From Paenibacillus turpanensis (GTDB lineage Bacteria; Bacillota; Bacilli; Paenibacillales; YIM-B00363): DNA of 64,000 nt. Of this stretch, positions 16,984 through 25,375 are shown in pieces (within the stretch, counting starts at the first letter, position 1; each line of letters starts with the position of its first letter). Both the position numbers and the translations under genes were made by a program. The notes under the pieces were generated by a model. The model was not told the origin of the DNA. It did no database searches and saw nothing but the letters and a program-made list of their open reading frames with translations. Location: contig NZ_WTLI01000011.1 in assembly GCF_011421635.1 (NCBI RefSeq), positions 109,180-173,179 on the forward strand, written 5' to 3'.

Positions 16984-17877
16984 TTGGAACTTAGACAGCT
17001 TCAATACTTTGTGAAAGTGGCAAGAAAGCAGCATGTCACGCAAGCTGCAGAGGAACTGCATGTTGCGCAATCGGCGGTTTCGCGGCAAATTCATCAGCTC
17101 GAGGAAGAGCTTGGTATTCATTTGTTTGTGCAGAAGGGTAGAAACGTACAGCTTACACCTGCGGGGAAACTGTTTTTAGCGAGAATTGAAGGCGTGCTTA
17201 CCGGCTTAGACCGGGCTGTACAGGACCTAAGGGAATTTATGGACCCTGAACTTGGCGAAATCCGCATCGGCTTTCCTCACAGCTTAGGGATTCATCTGCT
17301 GCCCTCCGTCATTGCTGATTTCCGGAAGGATCATCCGAATGTGAAGTTTAAACTGCGTCAGGGAACCTATCACAGTTTAATTCGTGATGTGCTGAAGGGT
17401 GATCTCGATTTATCGTTTATTTCCCCGGTGCCGGAGCAGCACGAGGCGCTGACCGGTCAGGTGCTGCTAACGGAGGAGCTGCACGCCATCCTGCCGGTTG
17501 GACATGTGCTTGCGGATTATCAGCATCTGCGTCTTGAACAGCTGAGAAATGAATCATTCGTTATGTTTAGCGAGGAATATTCGCTTAGAGCAATCGTGCT
17601 TGACGCCTGCCGCAAAGCTGGATTTACTCCGACGATCGGGTTTGAAGGCGAAGAAACGGATACGATCCGCGGATTGGTGGCGGCCGGGATGGGGGTTAGC
17701 CTGCTGCCCGAAATGGCGCTAAATGAGACGAGCCCCTTAATGCCGGTGCGCTTACGCATTAGTGAGCCTAAGGTGACACGTACGATCGGCCTCATTAATC
17801 GCTCTTCCGGTGAAAAGCTGCCACTCGTTACGGAGATGTTCCGGCGGTTTCTGCTTGAATATTTTCAAACCGAATAG
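16984..17877 (+). CDS. LysR-family transcriptional regulator (GltC/CitR-like)
   Basis: The protein has 297 residues. The winged helix-turn-helix is MELRQLQYFVKVARKQHVTQAAEELHV with SAVSRQIHQLEEELGIHLF. The effector domain runs from about residue 90, with GEIRIGFPHSLG and VAAGMGVSLLPEMAL. It is divergent from tpx, as LysR genes often are from their targets. It has only one Cys in the effector domain (DACRKAG), so it lacks the Cys pair of OxyR and is unlikely to sense peroxide that way. It starts at TTG with GGGGAG seven bases upstream. Confidence 0.88.
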   Translation: MELRQLQYFVKVARKQHVTQAAEELHVAQSAVSRQIHQLEEELGIHLFVQKGRNVQLTPAGKLFLARIEGVLTGLDRAVQDLREFMDPELGEIRIGFPHSLGIHLLPSVIADFRKDHPNVKFKLRQGTYHSLIRDVLKGDLDLSFISPVPEQHEALTGQVLLTEELHAILPVGHVLADYQHLRLEQLRNESFVMFSEEYSLRAIVLDACRKAGFTPTIGFEGEETDTIRGLVAAGMGVSLLPEMALNETSPLMPVRLRISEPKVTRTIGLINRSSGEKLPLVTEMFRRFLLEYFQTE

Positions 17878-17890
17878 TAGTGAAGACACA

Positions 17891-17925
17891 AGCAACCCCC
17901 TTACCGCTGCGGCAAGGGGGTTGCT
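17891..17925. terminator. Hairpin between convergent LysR and YugP genes
   Basis: AGCAACCCCCTT pairs perfectly with AAGGGGGTTGCT around an 11-base loop. T runs are poor on both sides, but the position between convergent genes supports bidirectional termination. Confidence 0.7.
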
Positions 17926-17938
17926 TGTTAGATTGGAG

Positions 17939-18619
17939 CTATTCTTCCTGACGGTTAAAGATCCAGATGTACTCAAGCAGCTGGATCACACTGATTAGAG
18001 CGGCTGCTACATAGGTTAACGCTGCAGCGTTGAGCACCTTACCGGCTGAGCGTTCTTCCTCGTTGCGAATAAAGCCGAGCGAAACCATCGATTCTCTAGC
18101 TCTGGAGGAAGCGTTGAATTCGACAGGCAGCGTAACGAGCTGGAATAATACGGCCGCACTGAAAAGCACGATACCGAGCAGCAGCAGTCCGGAAAGCTTA
18201 AAGAAGAAGCCTCCGAGCAGCAGCAGCGGAGCAATGCCGCTCGAGAAGTTTACCAGCGGGAACATGCGATGTCTTGCCACCAGCATCGGATAACGCACTT
18301 TATCTTGAATCGCATGGCCGACTTCGTGGCAGGCAACGCTGACGGACGATACCGAGTTTCCGTAATAAACCGGCTCGGAAAGGCGGACAGCCTTCGCGAT
18401 CGGATCGTAGTGGTCTGTCAAACGTCCAGGAACCGGTTCGATCGGTATATGATGTAATCCATTGTCATCCAGCATTCGGCGGGCCGCCTCATAACCGGAA
18501 AGACCTGCAGAGGTGCCTACGGATTCGTATTTTTTAAATGTACCTTTGACGCGGAATTGAGCCCAAAGACTGACGGCAAATGCGATAAGGATTAAGACGG
18601 TAAACGGTGTGAAAAACAA
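17939..18619 (-). CDS. yugP: YugP-family membrane zinc metallopeptidase
   Basis: The protein has 226 residues. It has an N-terminal membrane helix, a soluble part with the zinc-protease motif SVACHEVGHAIQDK (HEXXH at about residue 110) and three further membrane helices. The family is the Zn_peptidase_2/YugP group, thought to act at the membrane. It starts at TTG with AAAAGGAG nine bases upstream; no better codon follows closely. The MerR gene lies just upstream in the same direction, about 100 bases away. Confidence 0.88.
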   Translation of the reverse strand: MFFTPFTVLILIAFAVSLWAQFRVKGTFKKYESVGTSAGLSGYEAARRMLDDNGLHHIPIEPVPGRLTDHYDPIAKAVRLSEPVYYGNSVSSVSVACHEVGHAIQDKVRYPMLVARHRMFPLVNFSSGIAPLLLLGGFFFKLSGLLLLGIVLFSAAVLFQLVTLPVEFNASSRARESMVSLGFIRNEEERSAGKVLNAAALTYVAAALISVIQLLEYIWIFNRQEE

Positions 18620-18719
18620 TGTGTGTCACTCCTTTTAACAATGAGATTGAATATTGGACAACTATTGAACATATATGCCTTATAATTTCCGCCCATTCCT
18701 GTCTTATGAAGAAGCAGGA

Positions 18720-19151
18720 TTAAAGCAGCGGGCCTTTGCTTAACAGCAGCAGCAGCGATTCGATGCAGGCAGCGCTGCTTGGGGTTAAAGCTTTCAAAAC
18801 ATGCTTTGCTTGATTTGGCTTCAATTGTTCAAGCATCGGGCTTATTTCTTTAATTTCGCGCTCTAGCTGCTTCATATGAAGCTGAATGGCTGTAAGTTTC
18901 TCTGACACCTCTTCGCTCCGGATCGTTTTCCCCCAATGCTCTAGGCTTTCTTTAATTTCCTCCAGCGTATATTTCTCTTGTTTCATCCATTCAATACGCT
19001 TTAGACGAGCCAAGGTTTCATCGCTATAAAGTCGATAGTTTGTATTAGAGCGCTTCTCCGGGTGAATCAAGCCGAGCTTTGTATAATAGTCGATGGTTCG
19101 AGAGCTTACTCCTAGCATAGATGCAAGTTCGCCGATTTTATAAAGCTTCAT
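18720..19151 (-). CDS. MerR-family transcriptional regulator
   Basis: The protein has 143 residues. The N-terminal MerR helix-turn-helix is LYKIGELASMLGVSSRTIDYY followed by KLGLI and NYRLYSDE. A coiled coil (LTAIQLHMKQLEREIKEI) and a leucine-rich tail (CIESLLLLLSKG) follow. The signature differs from GlnR/TnrA (no RQIRYYEEHGLI), so it is not the regulator of the neighbouring ammonium transporter by sequence. ATG at 19151 begins MKLYKIG, as in homologues; an in-frame GTG at 19169 overlaps the GGAGGTG ribosome site. The effector is unknown. Confidence 0.82.
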   Translation of the reverse strand: MKLYKIGELASMLGVSSRTIDYYTKLGLIHPEKRSNTNYRLYSDETLARLKRIEWMKQEKYTLEEIKESLEHWGKTIRSEEVSEKLTAIQLHMKQLEREIKEISPMLEQLKPNQAKHVLKALTPSSAACIESLLLLLSKGPLL

Positions 19152-19385
19152 ATCCCCATGGCATCTCACCTCCAGGTCAAAGGACCGTTTCTTCTATAAT
19201 AATAAATTTTATATGAGTAAAACCATACAGTCAAACGTTACGGTTTTATGAACGACTCCTTTCATTTCAACGCCAAAAAAAGGAAAGTGAAGAGAGGGAA
19301 ATTAACATAATGTTTAAAATACGAATTATCGACCCGTGAAAAAACGGTAATTTTCGGCTTTTAAAAAATAATTCCGAAAAAAACA

Positions 19386-19414
19386 TTGTCAAATCAAACA
19401 ACGGTGATTATAAT
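19386..19414 (+). promoter_or_regulatory. SigA promoter of the ammonium transporter gene
   Basis: TTGTCA (19386-19391), a 17-base spacer and perfect TATAAT (19409-19414). The start would be near 19421, giving a leader of about 47 nt. The rest of the 19152-19385 stretch is A+T-rich and shows no gene. Confidence 0.75.
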
Positions 19415-19435
19415 GACAATAAGATTATCATAAGA

Positions 19436-19452
19436 TGTTATAAAACATCACA
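19436..19452 (+). promoter_or_regulatory. GlnR/TnrA box downstream of the amt promoter
   Basis: TGTTATAAAACATCACA fits the TGTNA-N7-TNACA consensus of the Firmicute nitrogen regulators exactly. It lies about +15 to +31 from the inferred start and ends just before the ribosome site, so bound protein would block elongation rather than activate. Confidence 0.65.
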
Positions 19453-19467
19453 CAAGGAGTGGTCGAC

Positions 19468-20856
19468 ATGGTGAAAAAGTTTTTAGCAGCATCCGGACTT
19501 CTGTTGACGCTGTTTCCCGGAATGGCTCTCGCAGCCGATGAAGTAACACCTGCACAGCTCAATCTGGCGATTGATACGGTATGGATTATGCTGGCGGCAA
19601 TCTTAGTCATCTTCATGCAGGCCGGCTTTGCACTGCTCGAAACCGGTGCAACCCGAATGAAGAACGCGGGTCACGTCGCTGGGAAAACAATTTTAACCTT
19701 CGGGATTTGCGCACTTGCATTTTGGATGTTTGGTTTTGGTTTATCGTTTGGTAACGGTAACGGCCTGATCGGCTTGACCGGATTTTTCCCGAATGGAACA
19801 GAAGAGCAGGCTGGAATGTTTGAGGCGCTTAGCTTCTCCGGCGTTCCGCTTTCCGTAAAGTTTTTGTTCCAGCTGGCCTTTGCCGGTGTTTCGCTGGCGA
19901 TCGCTTGGGGGGGCTTTGCCGAGCGGGCGAAATTGTCCGTGTACTTTATTTTCGGCGTACTCTTCACCGTATTGATTTATCCGTTCATTGCGCACTGGAT
20001 TTGGGGCGGCGGCTGGCTCGCAGCACATGGCAAGCAGGACTTCGCAGGTTCGACGGTCGTGCATTTAACGGGTGCAACAGCGGCTCTTGTAGCAACGCTT
20101 CTGCTCAAGCCACGTCTTGGCAAATATAACAAAGACGGCAAACCGAACATGATCCCGGGTCACAACCAAGTGCTTTCGGTATTGGGTGTAATTATTCTTT
20201 GGATCGGCTGGTTTGGCTTTAATCCGGGCTCGACGCTTGGCGCAGTAAATGACGGCTTCTTTGGTTATATCGCACTTAACACGAACATGGCGGCTGCAGC
20301 CGGCGCGGTGGCGGCAATGATCGTTTCGTGGATTTATTTTGGCAAAGCAGATATTCCTAGCATGCTGAACGGTGTTCTTGCCGCACTCGTTGCTATCACA
20401 GCATCCTGTGCTTTTGTAGAAACTTGGGCTGCTGTTGTTATCGGTCTCGTAGCTGGCGTGTTAACCTTCTTTACAGCACAATGGTTTGAAAAGGCAGGCA
20501 TTGATGATCCGATCTATGCGTTCTCTGTACACGGGATTGCCGGGATTTGGGGATCACTTTCCACCGGTTTCTTCGCTTCACCACGGTTGGTTGAAATTAC
20601 AGGAGTGGGTAAGGAAGGCCTTTTCTACGGCGGCGGATTCCATCAGCTGGGCGTTCAGGCAATGGGCGTAGTGGTTTGCTTCCTGTTTGTTGCCATCGTA
20701 TCGTTTATCATTCTCAGCATTATGAAAGCAACAATGGGGCTTCGTGTTACGGAAGAAGAGGAAATCATCGGTCTGGATCTGAGCGAGCATGGTACGTACG
20801 GTTATCCGGAGCAAATGAAGAAATCGACAACTAATTCCAACGGAGTAACCTTTTAA
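19468..20856 (+). CDS. amtB: Ammonium transporter, Amt/MEP/Rh family
   Basis: A trimeric membrane channel that conducts ammonia/ammonium. 462 residues: an N-terminal signal peptide (GLLLTLFPGMALAA) and eleven membrane helices. Family signatures are AGFALLETGATRMKNAGH, WGGGWLA with DFAGSTVVHLTGA (the pore histidine region) and DPIYAFSVHGIAGIWGSL (second pore histidine). ATG at 19468 has AAGGAG eight bases upstream. No glnK/PII gene follows; instead a DUF294 nucleotidyltransferase gene lies 46 bases downstream. The box at 19436 indicates nitrogen control. Confidence 0.95.
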   Translation: MVKKFLAASGLLLTLFPGMALAADEVTPAQLNLAIDTVWIMLAAILVIFMQAGFALLETGATRMKNAGHVAGKTILTFGICALAFWMFGFGLSFGNGNGLIGLTGFFPNGTEEQAGMFEALSFSGVPLSVKFLFQLAFAGVSLAIAWGGFAERAKLSVYFIFGVLFTVLIYPFIAHWIWGGGWLAAHGKQDFAGSTVVHLTGATAALVATLLLKPRLGKYNKDGKPNMIPGHNQVLSVLGVIILWIGWFGFNPGSTLGAVNDGFFGYIALNTNMAAAAGAVAAMIVSWIYFGKADIPSMLNGVLAALVAITASCAFVETWAAVVIGLVAGVLTFFTAQWFEKAGIDDPIYAFSVHGIAGIWGSLSTGFFASPRLVEITGVGKEGLFYGGGFHQLGVQAMGVVVCFLFVAIVSFIILSIMKATMGLRVTEEEEIIGLDLSEHGTYGYPEQMKKSTTNSNGVTF

Positions 20857-20902
20857 CAACAAAGAATGTATAAAGTAAGCAATGTCGGGGGAGGAGAGGC
20901 AT

Positions 20903-21964
20903 ATGCCAAGAGAAGGCGGTTTACAGGCTTGGACGACTGAGGCGCAGAACGCTTCTTCAATTGAGGAGCTGCGTACGATCCGGGAAAAGCTCATCCAAAC
21001 CAGGCCGCTGCCTCCTGCCGGCCAAATTGTGAAGTGGAGTAAACAAATCAACGGCTTTTACGATCAACTAATCCGGAGGACCATAAAGCTGACCGAGCAG
21101 ACGATGCTGGACAGCGGGATGGGTCCTCCTCCTGCTTCTTATGCATTCCTTCTATTCGGGAGCGGCGGCAGATCGGAGCAAACCTTATACAGCGATCAAG
21201 ACAATGGGCTGATTTACGAAGATGATGCAAATCCGCAAACTAAAGAGTACTTTCAATACTTTGCTGAACAAATAAAAAATAATTTGGAATTACTCGGGTT
21301 CCCGCCGTGTGATGGAAATGTGATCTGCACGAATCCGATGTGGAACCAACCGTTTACGGACTGGGTAAAGATGTTGTCTATTTGGTTCTCGGAGCCGTCG
21401 TGGGAACATGTCAGGTATTTACTTATTACCGCTGACCTACGTTTTTTGTACGGGAACGAAGAGCTTAGCACCCGTCTGCAAAAGGGTTATCGAGAATTAA
21501 TCAATCAACATCCGGAAATCATCGGGACCATGCTGAAAAATACGCTGCATCATAAGATCACGTTAGGTTTATTCGGTCAGCTGATCCGTGAACGTTATGG
21601 AGTCGAGGCAGGCGGCTTTGACATTAAATACGGTGCTTATATTCCTCTCGTAAACGGTATTCGGCTTCTGGCGCTGCGTGAGAAAATTGAGGCTTCCTCG
21701 ACACTGGAGCGAATTGAAAGCTTACAGCAATGCGAGGAGCTTTCCGCATATGGTTTGGATTGGACGACTGCTTTCGAAGATGTGTTGGAGCTGCGTCTGC
21801 AAACTCCTTACGAGGTTAAGGAGGGTGTGTATCACGCGCAAGCGGCCTTAAAGAAGGAACAGCTTAACCCAGAAGTGCTGGTCAAATTAAAAAGAGCGCT
21901 TCATACGGGCAAACGACTTCAAAGGCTGGTTAAAAAGCTGGTGCATGAGCCAGGAAAGGGATAG
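20903..21964 (+). CDS. DUF294-type nucleotidyltransferase-like protein (GlnD-like fold)
   Basis: The protein has 353 residues. The nucleotidyltransferase signature LFGSGGRSEQTLYSDQDNGL holds the GS motif and the two metal-binding Asp residues (about residue 75-95). A C-terminal all-helical DUF294_C domain follows. The fold is related to the uridylyltransferase domain of GlnD, which modifies PII, but no HD or ACT domain is present. ATG at 20903 has GGAGGAGAGG about five bases upstream. It is placed between the ammonium transporter and an exonuclease gene 12 bases downstream, suggesting one unit under nitrogen control. The substrate is unknown. Confidence 0.8.
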   Translation: MPREGGLQAWTTEAQNASSIEELRTIREKLIQTRPLPPAGQIVKWSKQINGFYDQLIRRTIKLTEQTMLDSGMGPPPASYAFLLFGSGGRSEQTLYSDQDNGLIYEDDANPQTKEYFQYFAEQIKNNLELLGFPPCDGNVICTNPMWNQPFTDWVKMLSIWFSEPSWEHVRYLLITADLRFLYGNEELSTRLQKGYRELINQHPEIIGTMLKNTLHHKITLGLFGQLIRERYGVEAGGFDIKYGAYIPLVNGIRLLALREKIEASSTLERIESLQQCEELSAYGLDWTTAFEDVLELRLQTPYEVKEGVYHAQAALKKEQLNPEVLVKLKRALHTGKRLQRLVKKLVHEPGKG

Positions 21965-21976
21965 GAGAGTGGGTCT

Positions 21977-22708
21977 ATGAGACAAAATGATCGGCCTCCG
22001 CGCATGTGGGACATCTACAAAAAAGGGGGAATCGGTCCTGCCATCGCTTCGATGTTTGGCGTACAGAGCGCACAGCAGATGGCCTTTATCCGCTCCGTAA
22101 TGAAGGAACAGCGTAAACAGCCTTTATTTGAGACCCCTTTGGCGGAGCTTGAGCTTGCTGTATTTGATCTTGAAACAACCGGCTTTTCGCCCTATAACGG
22201 AGACGAAATTCTTTCCGTCGGCGCTGTTCAGGTGGACGGGACCCTAATGAAAGAAAAGCAGTTCTACAGTCTTGTGAACCCCAAAAGAAGAGTGCCTAAA
22301 GAAATCACGAACCTCACAGGCATTACGAACGAAATGGCAGCAGAAGCGCCTGAGTTGATTGATGTCCTGCATCGTTTTTTAGAGTTTGTTGATAAAAGAG
22401 TGCTTATTGCCCATGGAAGCGGCCATGATAAACATTTTTTAAATGCGGCTCTGTGGAAAACTTCTCGGGTCAATTTAAGCCACCGCCTCATTGATACGAT
22501 GATGATCGGCAAGTGGCTGTATCCAAAATGGAAGCACTACGATTTGGATTCCATGCTGAATCACTTCGGTATCGAAATTACCGAGCGTCACCATGCCCTT
22601 GAAGATTCCCTCATGACTGCCCGGTTATGGACAGCATTATATGAGGAAATCTCGGCAAAGCAGGTGCATACGCTCGGTGATTTATACGCGTATTTGAGCC
22701 GTCATTAG
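21977..22708 (+). CDS. DEDDh 3'-5' exonuclease (DnaQ/Pol III epsilon-like)
   Basis: The protein has 243 residues. The exonuclease domain spans about residues 55-230: AVFDLETTGF (D and E of motif I), IAHGSGHDKHFLNAA (motif II) and RHHALEDSLMTARLW (motif III with His and Asp). The N-terminal 50 residues are a basic, probably helical extension. DnaQ-like proteins degrade DNA or RNA from the 3' end; this stand-alone form is not the replicative proofreader by context. It follows the DUF294 gene by 12 bases and ends one base from a convergent MFS gene. Confidence 0.85.
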   Translation: MRQNDRPPRMWDIYKKGGIGPAIASMFGVQSAQQMAFIRSVMKEQRKQPLFETPLAELELAVFDLETTGFSPYNGDEILSVGAVQVDGTLMKEKQFYSLVNPKRRVPKEITNLTGITNEMAAEAPELIDVLHRFLEFVDKRVLIAHGSGHDKHFLNAALWKTSRVNLSHRLIDTMMIGKWLYPKWKHYDLDSMLNHFGIEITERHHALEDSLMTARLWTALYEEISAKQVHTLGDLYAYLSRH

Positions 22709-24013
22709 CTAGCTGACCTTTTTGTCCGGCTTGATTAAGAAGAACACTAACCCTAAGGTAATTAAAGATAATGCGCCTACTGTCGTAAAGACAAGCTGGT
22801 CGGATTTGTTCATTAAAAAGTCGAACAGCGGCGGTCCGGCAGCTACCCCTAGGAAACGAAGGCTGTTGTAAATCGAAGTGATTGCACCGCGTTCGCTTTT
22901 TTGCACTGCTCCGGTAATCAGCGTATTAAGGCACGGCAGAAGAAGTCCGGTGCCGATACTGCTGACGGTAATGAATCCAATTAATAAGTAAATGTTTTTC
23001 GTAAATAGTGTTGCGACCCCAAGAGCAACGGTCATCATCGCTAACCCAATGTTCATCAGCCAGCGCATTAACACTCCGTTTTTCTTAATTTTGGCCCCTG
23101 TAATATAAGACGTGGAAACCATTGCAAGCAGTGGAATTGCCAAAATTAAACCCTTCATGACGCCTTCAATGCTGTACGGCGGTTCTTCCAAAATGTTGGA
23201 CAAGTAAAACAAAATCCCAAACAGAATAAACAGGCCGAGAGAACCGGCAATGAAGGACGTGATTAACCAACGTCCTTTTTCTTTGAGAATGGAGCCGATC
23301 GAGTGCAAATATTCTTTTAATTTTTTGGGTTCCGCTTTTTTCTTCGGTTCCTTGATCAAAAACATTACGGCGACAAGGGCGATTGCACAAAACACCGGAA
23401 AAGCAAAAAATGCCGCATACCATACAATTAATGCCAGTGCAGAGCCGATAATCGGGCTAAGCACTTTTCCTGTCCCGTTGGATGCCTCGAGAATACCTAG
23501 TACCTTACTTTCCGAGCCGCCTTTGTACAAGTCGCCGACAAGCGCCATGGCGATCGGGGCCGTGCCGGCAGCACCTAACCCTTGCAGGGCACGAGCAATA
23601 ATGACAATGGTGTAGGAATTCCAAACTGCGCCGAACCCTGCTAAAATCCCGGCAGCCCCGTACACGATCAAGGAAGGAATGATAATTCCTTTTCGCGTAA
23701 ACCGGTCAGATAAATATCCGAGTATAGGGATGAAAAGACCTGCCGCTAACGAAAACAAGGTTATGGTTAAGCTGGATTGAAACTGGCTGATCCCAAGCTC
23801 GCGCTCCATCTGTGGGAGAACCGGAACGATGGTGGAGTTGCCAAGCACCAGTACGAGCGGGATGGTTGCGATAGCCAAATACTCCCACACACTTCCTTTC
23901 GCTCCTCCGCCCTTGGAAGAACCTTTTTTTTCGGAGTCAGCGGAGTCATGCTCTTTCACATCAATGTCGCTTTCGAAGAAAATACCTGGTCTTCGGCTCT
24001 TTGTATGTGCCAT
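22709..24013 (-). CDS. MFS multidrug-type exporter
   Basis: The protein has 434 residues. A hydrophilic N-terminal extension of about 45 residues (KEHDSADSEKKGSSKGGGAK) precedes twelve membrane helices. Motif A is GYLSDRFTRKG; motif C-like ALQGLGAAGTAPIAMALVGDL follows in the antiporter position, indicating proton-driven efflux. Substrate is unknown. GAGGAG lies about eight bases before the ATG. Its stop codon directly abuts that of the exonuclease gene on the other strand, so there is no room for a terminator between them. Confidence 0.85.
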   Translation of the reverse strand: MAHTKSRRPGIFFESDIDVKEHDSADSEKKGSSKGGGAKGSVWEYLAIATIPLVLVLGNSTIVPVLPQMERELGISQFQSSLTITLFSLAAGLFIPILGYLSDRFTRKGIIIPSLIVYGAAGILAGFGAVWNSYTIVIIARALQGLGAAGTAPIAMALVGDLYKGGSESKVLGILEASNGTGKVLSPIIGSALALIVWYAAFFAFPVFCAIALVAVMFLIKEPKKKAEPKKLKEYLHSIGSILKEKGRWLITSFIAGSLGLFILFGILFYLSNILEEPPYSIEGVMKGLILAIPLLAMVSTSYITGAKIKKNGVLMRWLMNIGLAMMTVALGVATLFTKNIYLLIGFITVSSIGTGLLLPCLNTLITGAVQKSERGAITSIYNSLRFLGVAAGPPLFDFLMNKSDQLVFTTVGALSLITLGLVFFLIKPDKKVS

Positions 24014-24181
24014 GGATTGATCTGCTCCTCTGCCTTTGGTTGTCTTTACTTTTCCCGAGGGCTGTCCGGTTCATTCGATTGCATACGGTTATGGAAAAAA
24101 GTGATGAGAAAGGGTAAACTAATATCAAATTGCAAACACTACAATGAATATAGAAGCTTTCAAAAATGGGGGAATTACGAC

Positions 24182-24700
24182 ATGAAACGGAATTCGCTGA
24201 TCATCTTTACCGTCGCTGTTCTCACTGGACTCGCTTTGTTACAAAGCTTCGTTTGGGCGAAGCCGAAGGAAGAGCTGCCGAAGAAAAACTTTCTGGCTCC
24301 ATCGTTTCAGTTGGTTGGCATGGACGGCCAGAACATTCAAGTAGGCGGGCCGAAGGACAAGCCTTATCTGATTAATTTTTGGGCTTCCTGGTGCGACCCG
24401 TGTCATATGGAGGCTCCGGATTTTGTTAAGGTATACGAGCAATATAAGGACCAAGTCGAGATTTATGCGGTAAATGCAAGGTCCGTAGATAAAGCGGAAG
24501 AAGCGGCGGATTTTGCGAAGCAGTACGGCTTTAATTTCCCTGTTCCGGTAGATAAGGACGGAGATGTCATGAAGCTTTATCAAGTGTATGGATTTCCGAC
24601 GACTTACTTTGTAGACCGGAACGGCATCATTCGTGACATTGCGTTGGGAATGATTCAAGGGGAAGAGCTGGAGAAAAAAGTGAAGCAATTAATCGACTAA
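24182..24700 (+). CDS. TlpA/ResA-like membrane-anchored thiol-disulfide oxidoreductase
   Basis: The protein has 172 residues. An uncleaved N-terminal signal anchor (SLIIFTVAVLTGLALLQSF) is followed by a thioredoxin-like domain outside the membrane. The active site is WASWCDPCHMEAP (CDPC) and the cis-proline is in YGFPTTYFVDRNG. ResA-type proteins reduce disulfides on exported proteins such as cytochrome c apoproteins; the partner is not shown here. ATG at 24182 has GGGGGAA eight bases upstream; the long open frame before it overlaps the MFS gene on the other strand. The CPBP gene follows 33 bases later. Confidence 0.88.
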   Translation: MKRNSLIIFTVAVLTGLALLQSFVWAKPKEELPKKNFLAPSFQLVGMDGQNIQVGGPKDKPYLINFWASWCDPCHMEAPDFVKVYEQYKDQVEIYAVNARSVDKAEEAADFAKQYGFNFPVPVDKDGDVMKLYQVYGFPTTYFVDRNGIIRDIALGMIQGEELEKKVKQLID

Positions 24701-24733
24701 AAAGATTGTAGAGAGAGAATGGGCGGGGACGAA

Positions 24734-25327
24734 ATGAAAGGGGACCATCCTTTAATTTTGGTGCTGGGATTTGCTGCATTAACGGTAGTGCAGGCGTTCG
24801 TCCCAAATCCACTTGTAACCTTGGGAGTGCCTGTAATTCTTGCACTTTATGGTTTGTATGTGTACCGCAAGGAATGGTTAGCAGCAGATTGGAATGAAGT
24901 AAAACGCCCAACGGTATGGGCGGCGGTGTATCGATATTTTGTTCCAATGATTGTTTTGCAAGCGGCAGTGAATGCGATCATGCGTTATGCGGTTGGTTTG
25001 AAGCCGCCGGAGCAGGTCTCGGAGCTGGTGCAAATGCTTCCGGCATTGCCGGTGTTTGCTGTCCTGCTTTCTCCGCTAATCGAGGAAATTGTGTTTCGCA
25101 AGGCCATCTTCGGAGGAATCAAAAGTAAGCTCGGCTTTCCTGCGGCGGCCGTGATCAGCTCTCTATTGTTTATGACGGCGCACGGCAATTATGCGGCGTT
25201 TCCGGGGTTGTTTATCGCTGGATTTTTTCTGTGCCTTGCTTACCACAAGACGGGCAGCATCACGGTCCCCATTATTATGCATGTTGTTCTGAACTTGCTC
25301 TCCATCGTCGGTTCAAGTTTTGTTTGA
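24734..25327 (+). CDS. CPBP-family intramembrane metalloprotease
   Basis: The protein has 197 residues and about six membrane helices. The abortive-infection/CAAX protease motifs are LIEEIVFRKAIFGG (EExxxR), SSLLFMTAHGN (FxxxH) and IIMHVVLNLLS (HxxxN-like). Firmicute members process or protect peptides such as bacteriocins; no such peptide is visible next door. ATG at 24734 is preferred because GGGCGGGG ends about five bases before it; an ATG at 24719 is also in frame. Perfect terminator at 25331. Confidence 0.82.
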   Translation: MKGDHPLILVLGFAALTVVQAFVPNPLVTLGVPVILALYGLYVYRKEWLAADWNEVKRPTVWAAVYRYFVPMIVLQAAVNAIMRYAVGLKPPEQVSELVQMLPALPVFAVLLSPLIEEIVFRKAIFGGIKSKLGFPAAAVISSLLFMTAHGNYAAFPGLFIAGFFLCLAYHKTGSITVPIIMHVVLNLLSIVGSSFV

Positions 25328-25330
25328 AAA

Positions 25331-25363
25331 GGAAAGGGCGGCCCGTCGAGGGCCGCCCTTTCC
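25331..25363. terminator. Bidirectional terminator between CPBP and cimA genes
   Basis: GGAAAGGGCGGCCC and GGGCCGCCCTTTCC form a perfect 14-pair stem around a five-base loop. The A run at 25327-25330 gives a T run for the leftward transcript. Confidence 0.88.
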
Positions 25364-25375
25364 TATGATATGGTC

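Noticed and set aside
16984..17877. LysR regulator next to tpx as an OxyR-type peroxide sensor
   Set aside because: The effector domain shows only one Cys (DACRKAG) and lacks the OxyR Cys pair; the sequence is closer to GltC/CitR-type regulators.
18720..19151. MerR-type gene beside amtB as GlnR or TnrA
   Set aside because: The helix-turn-helix region lacks the GlnR/TnrA signature and the protein has a generic MerR coiled coil.
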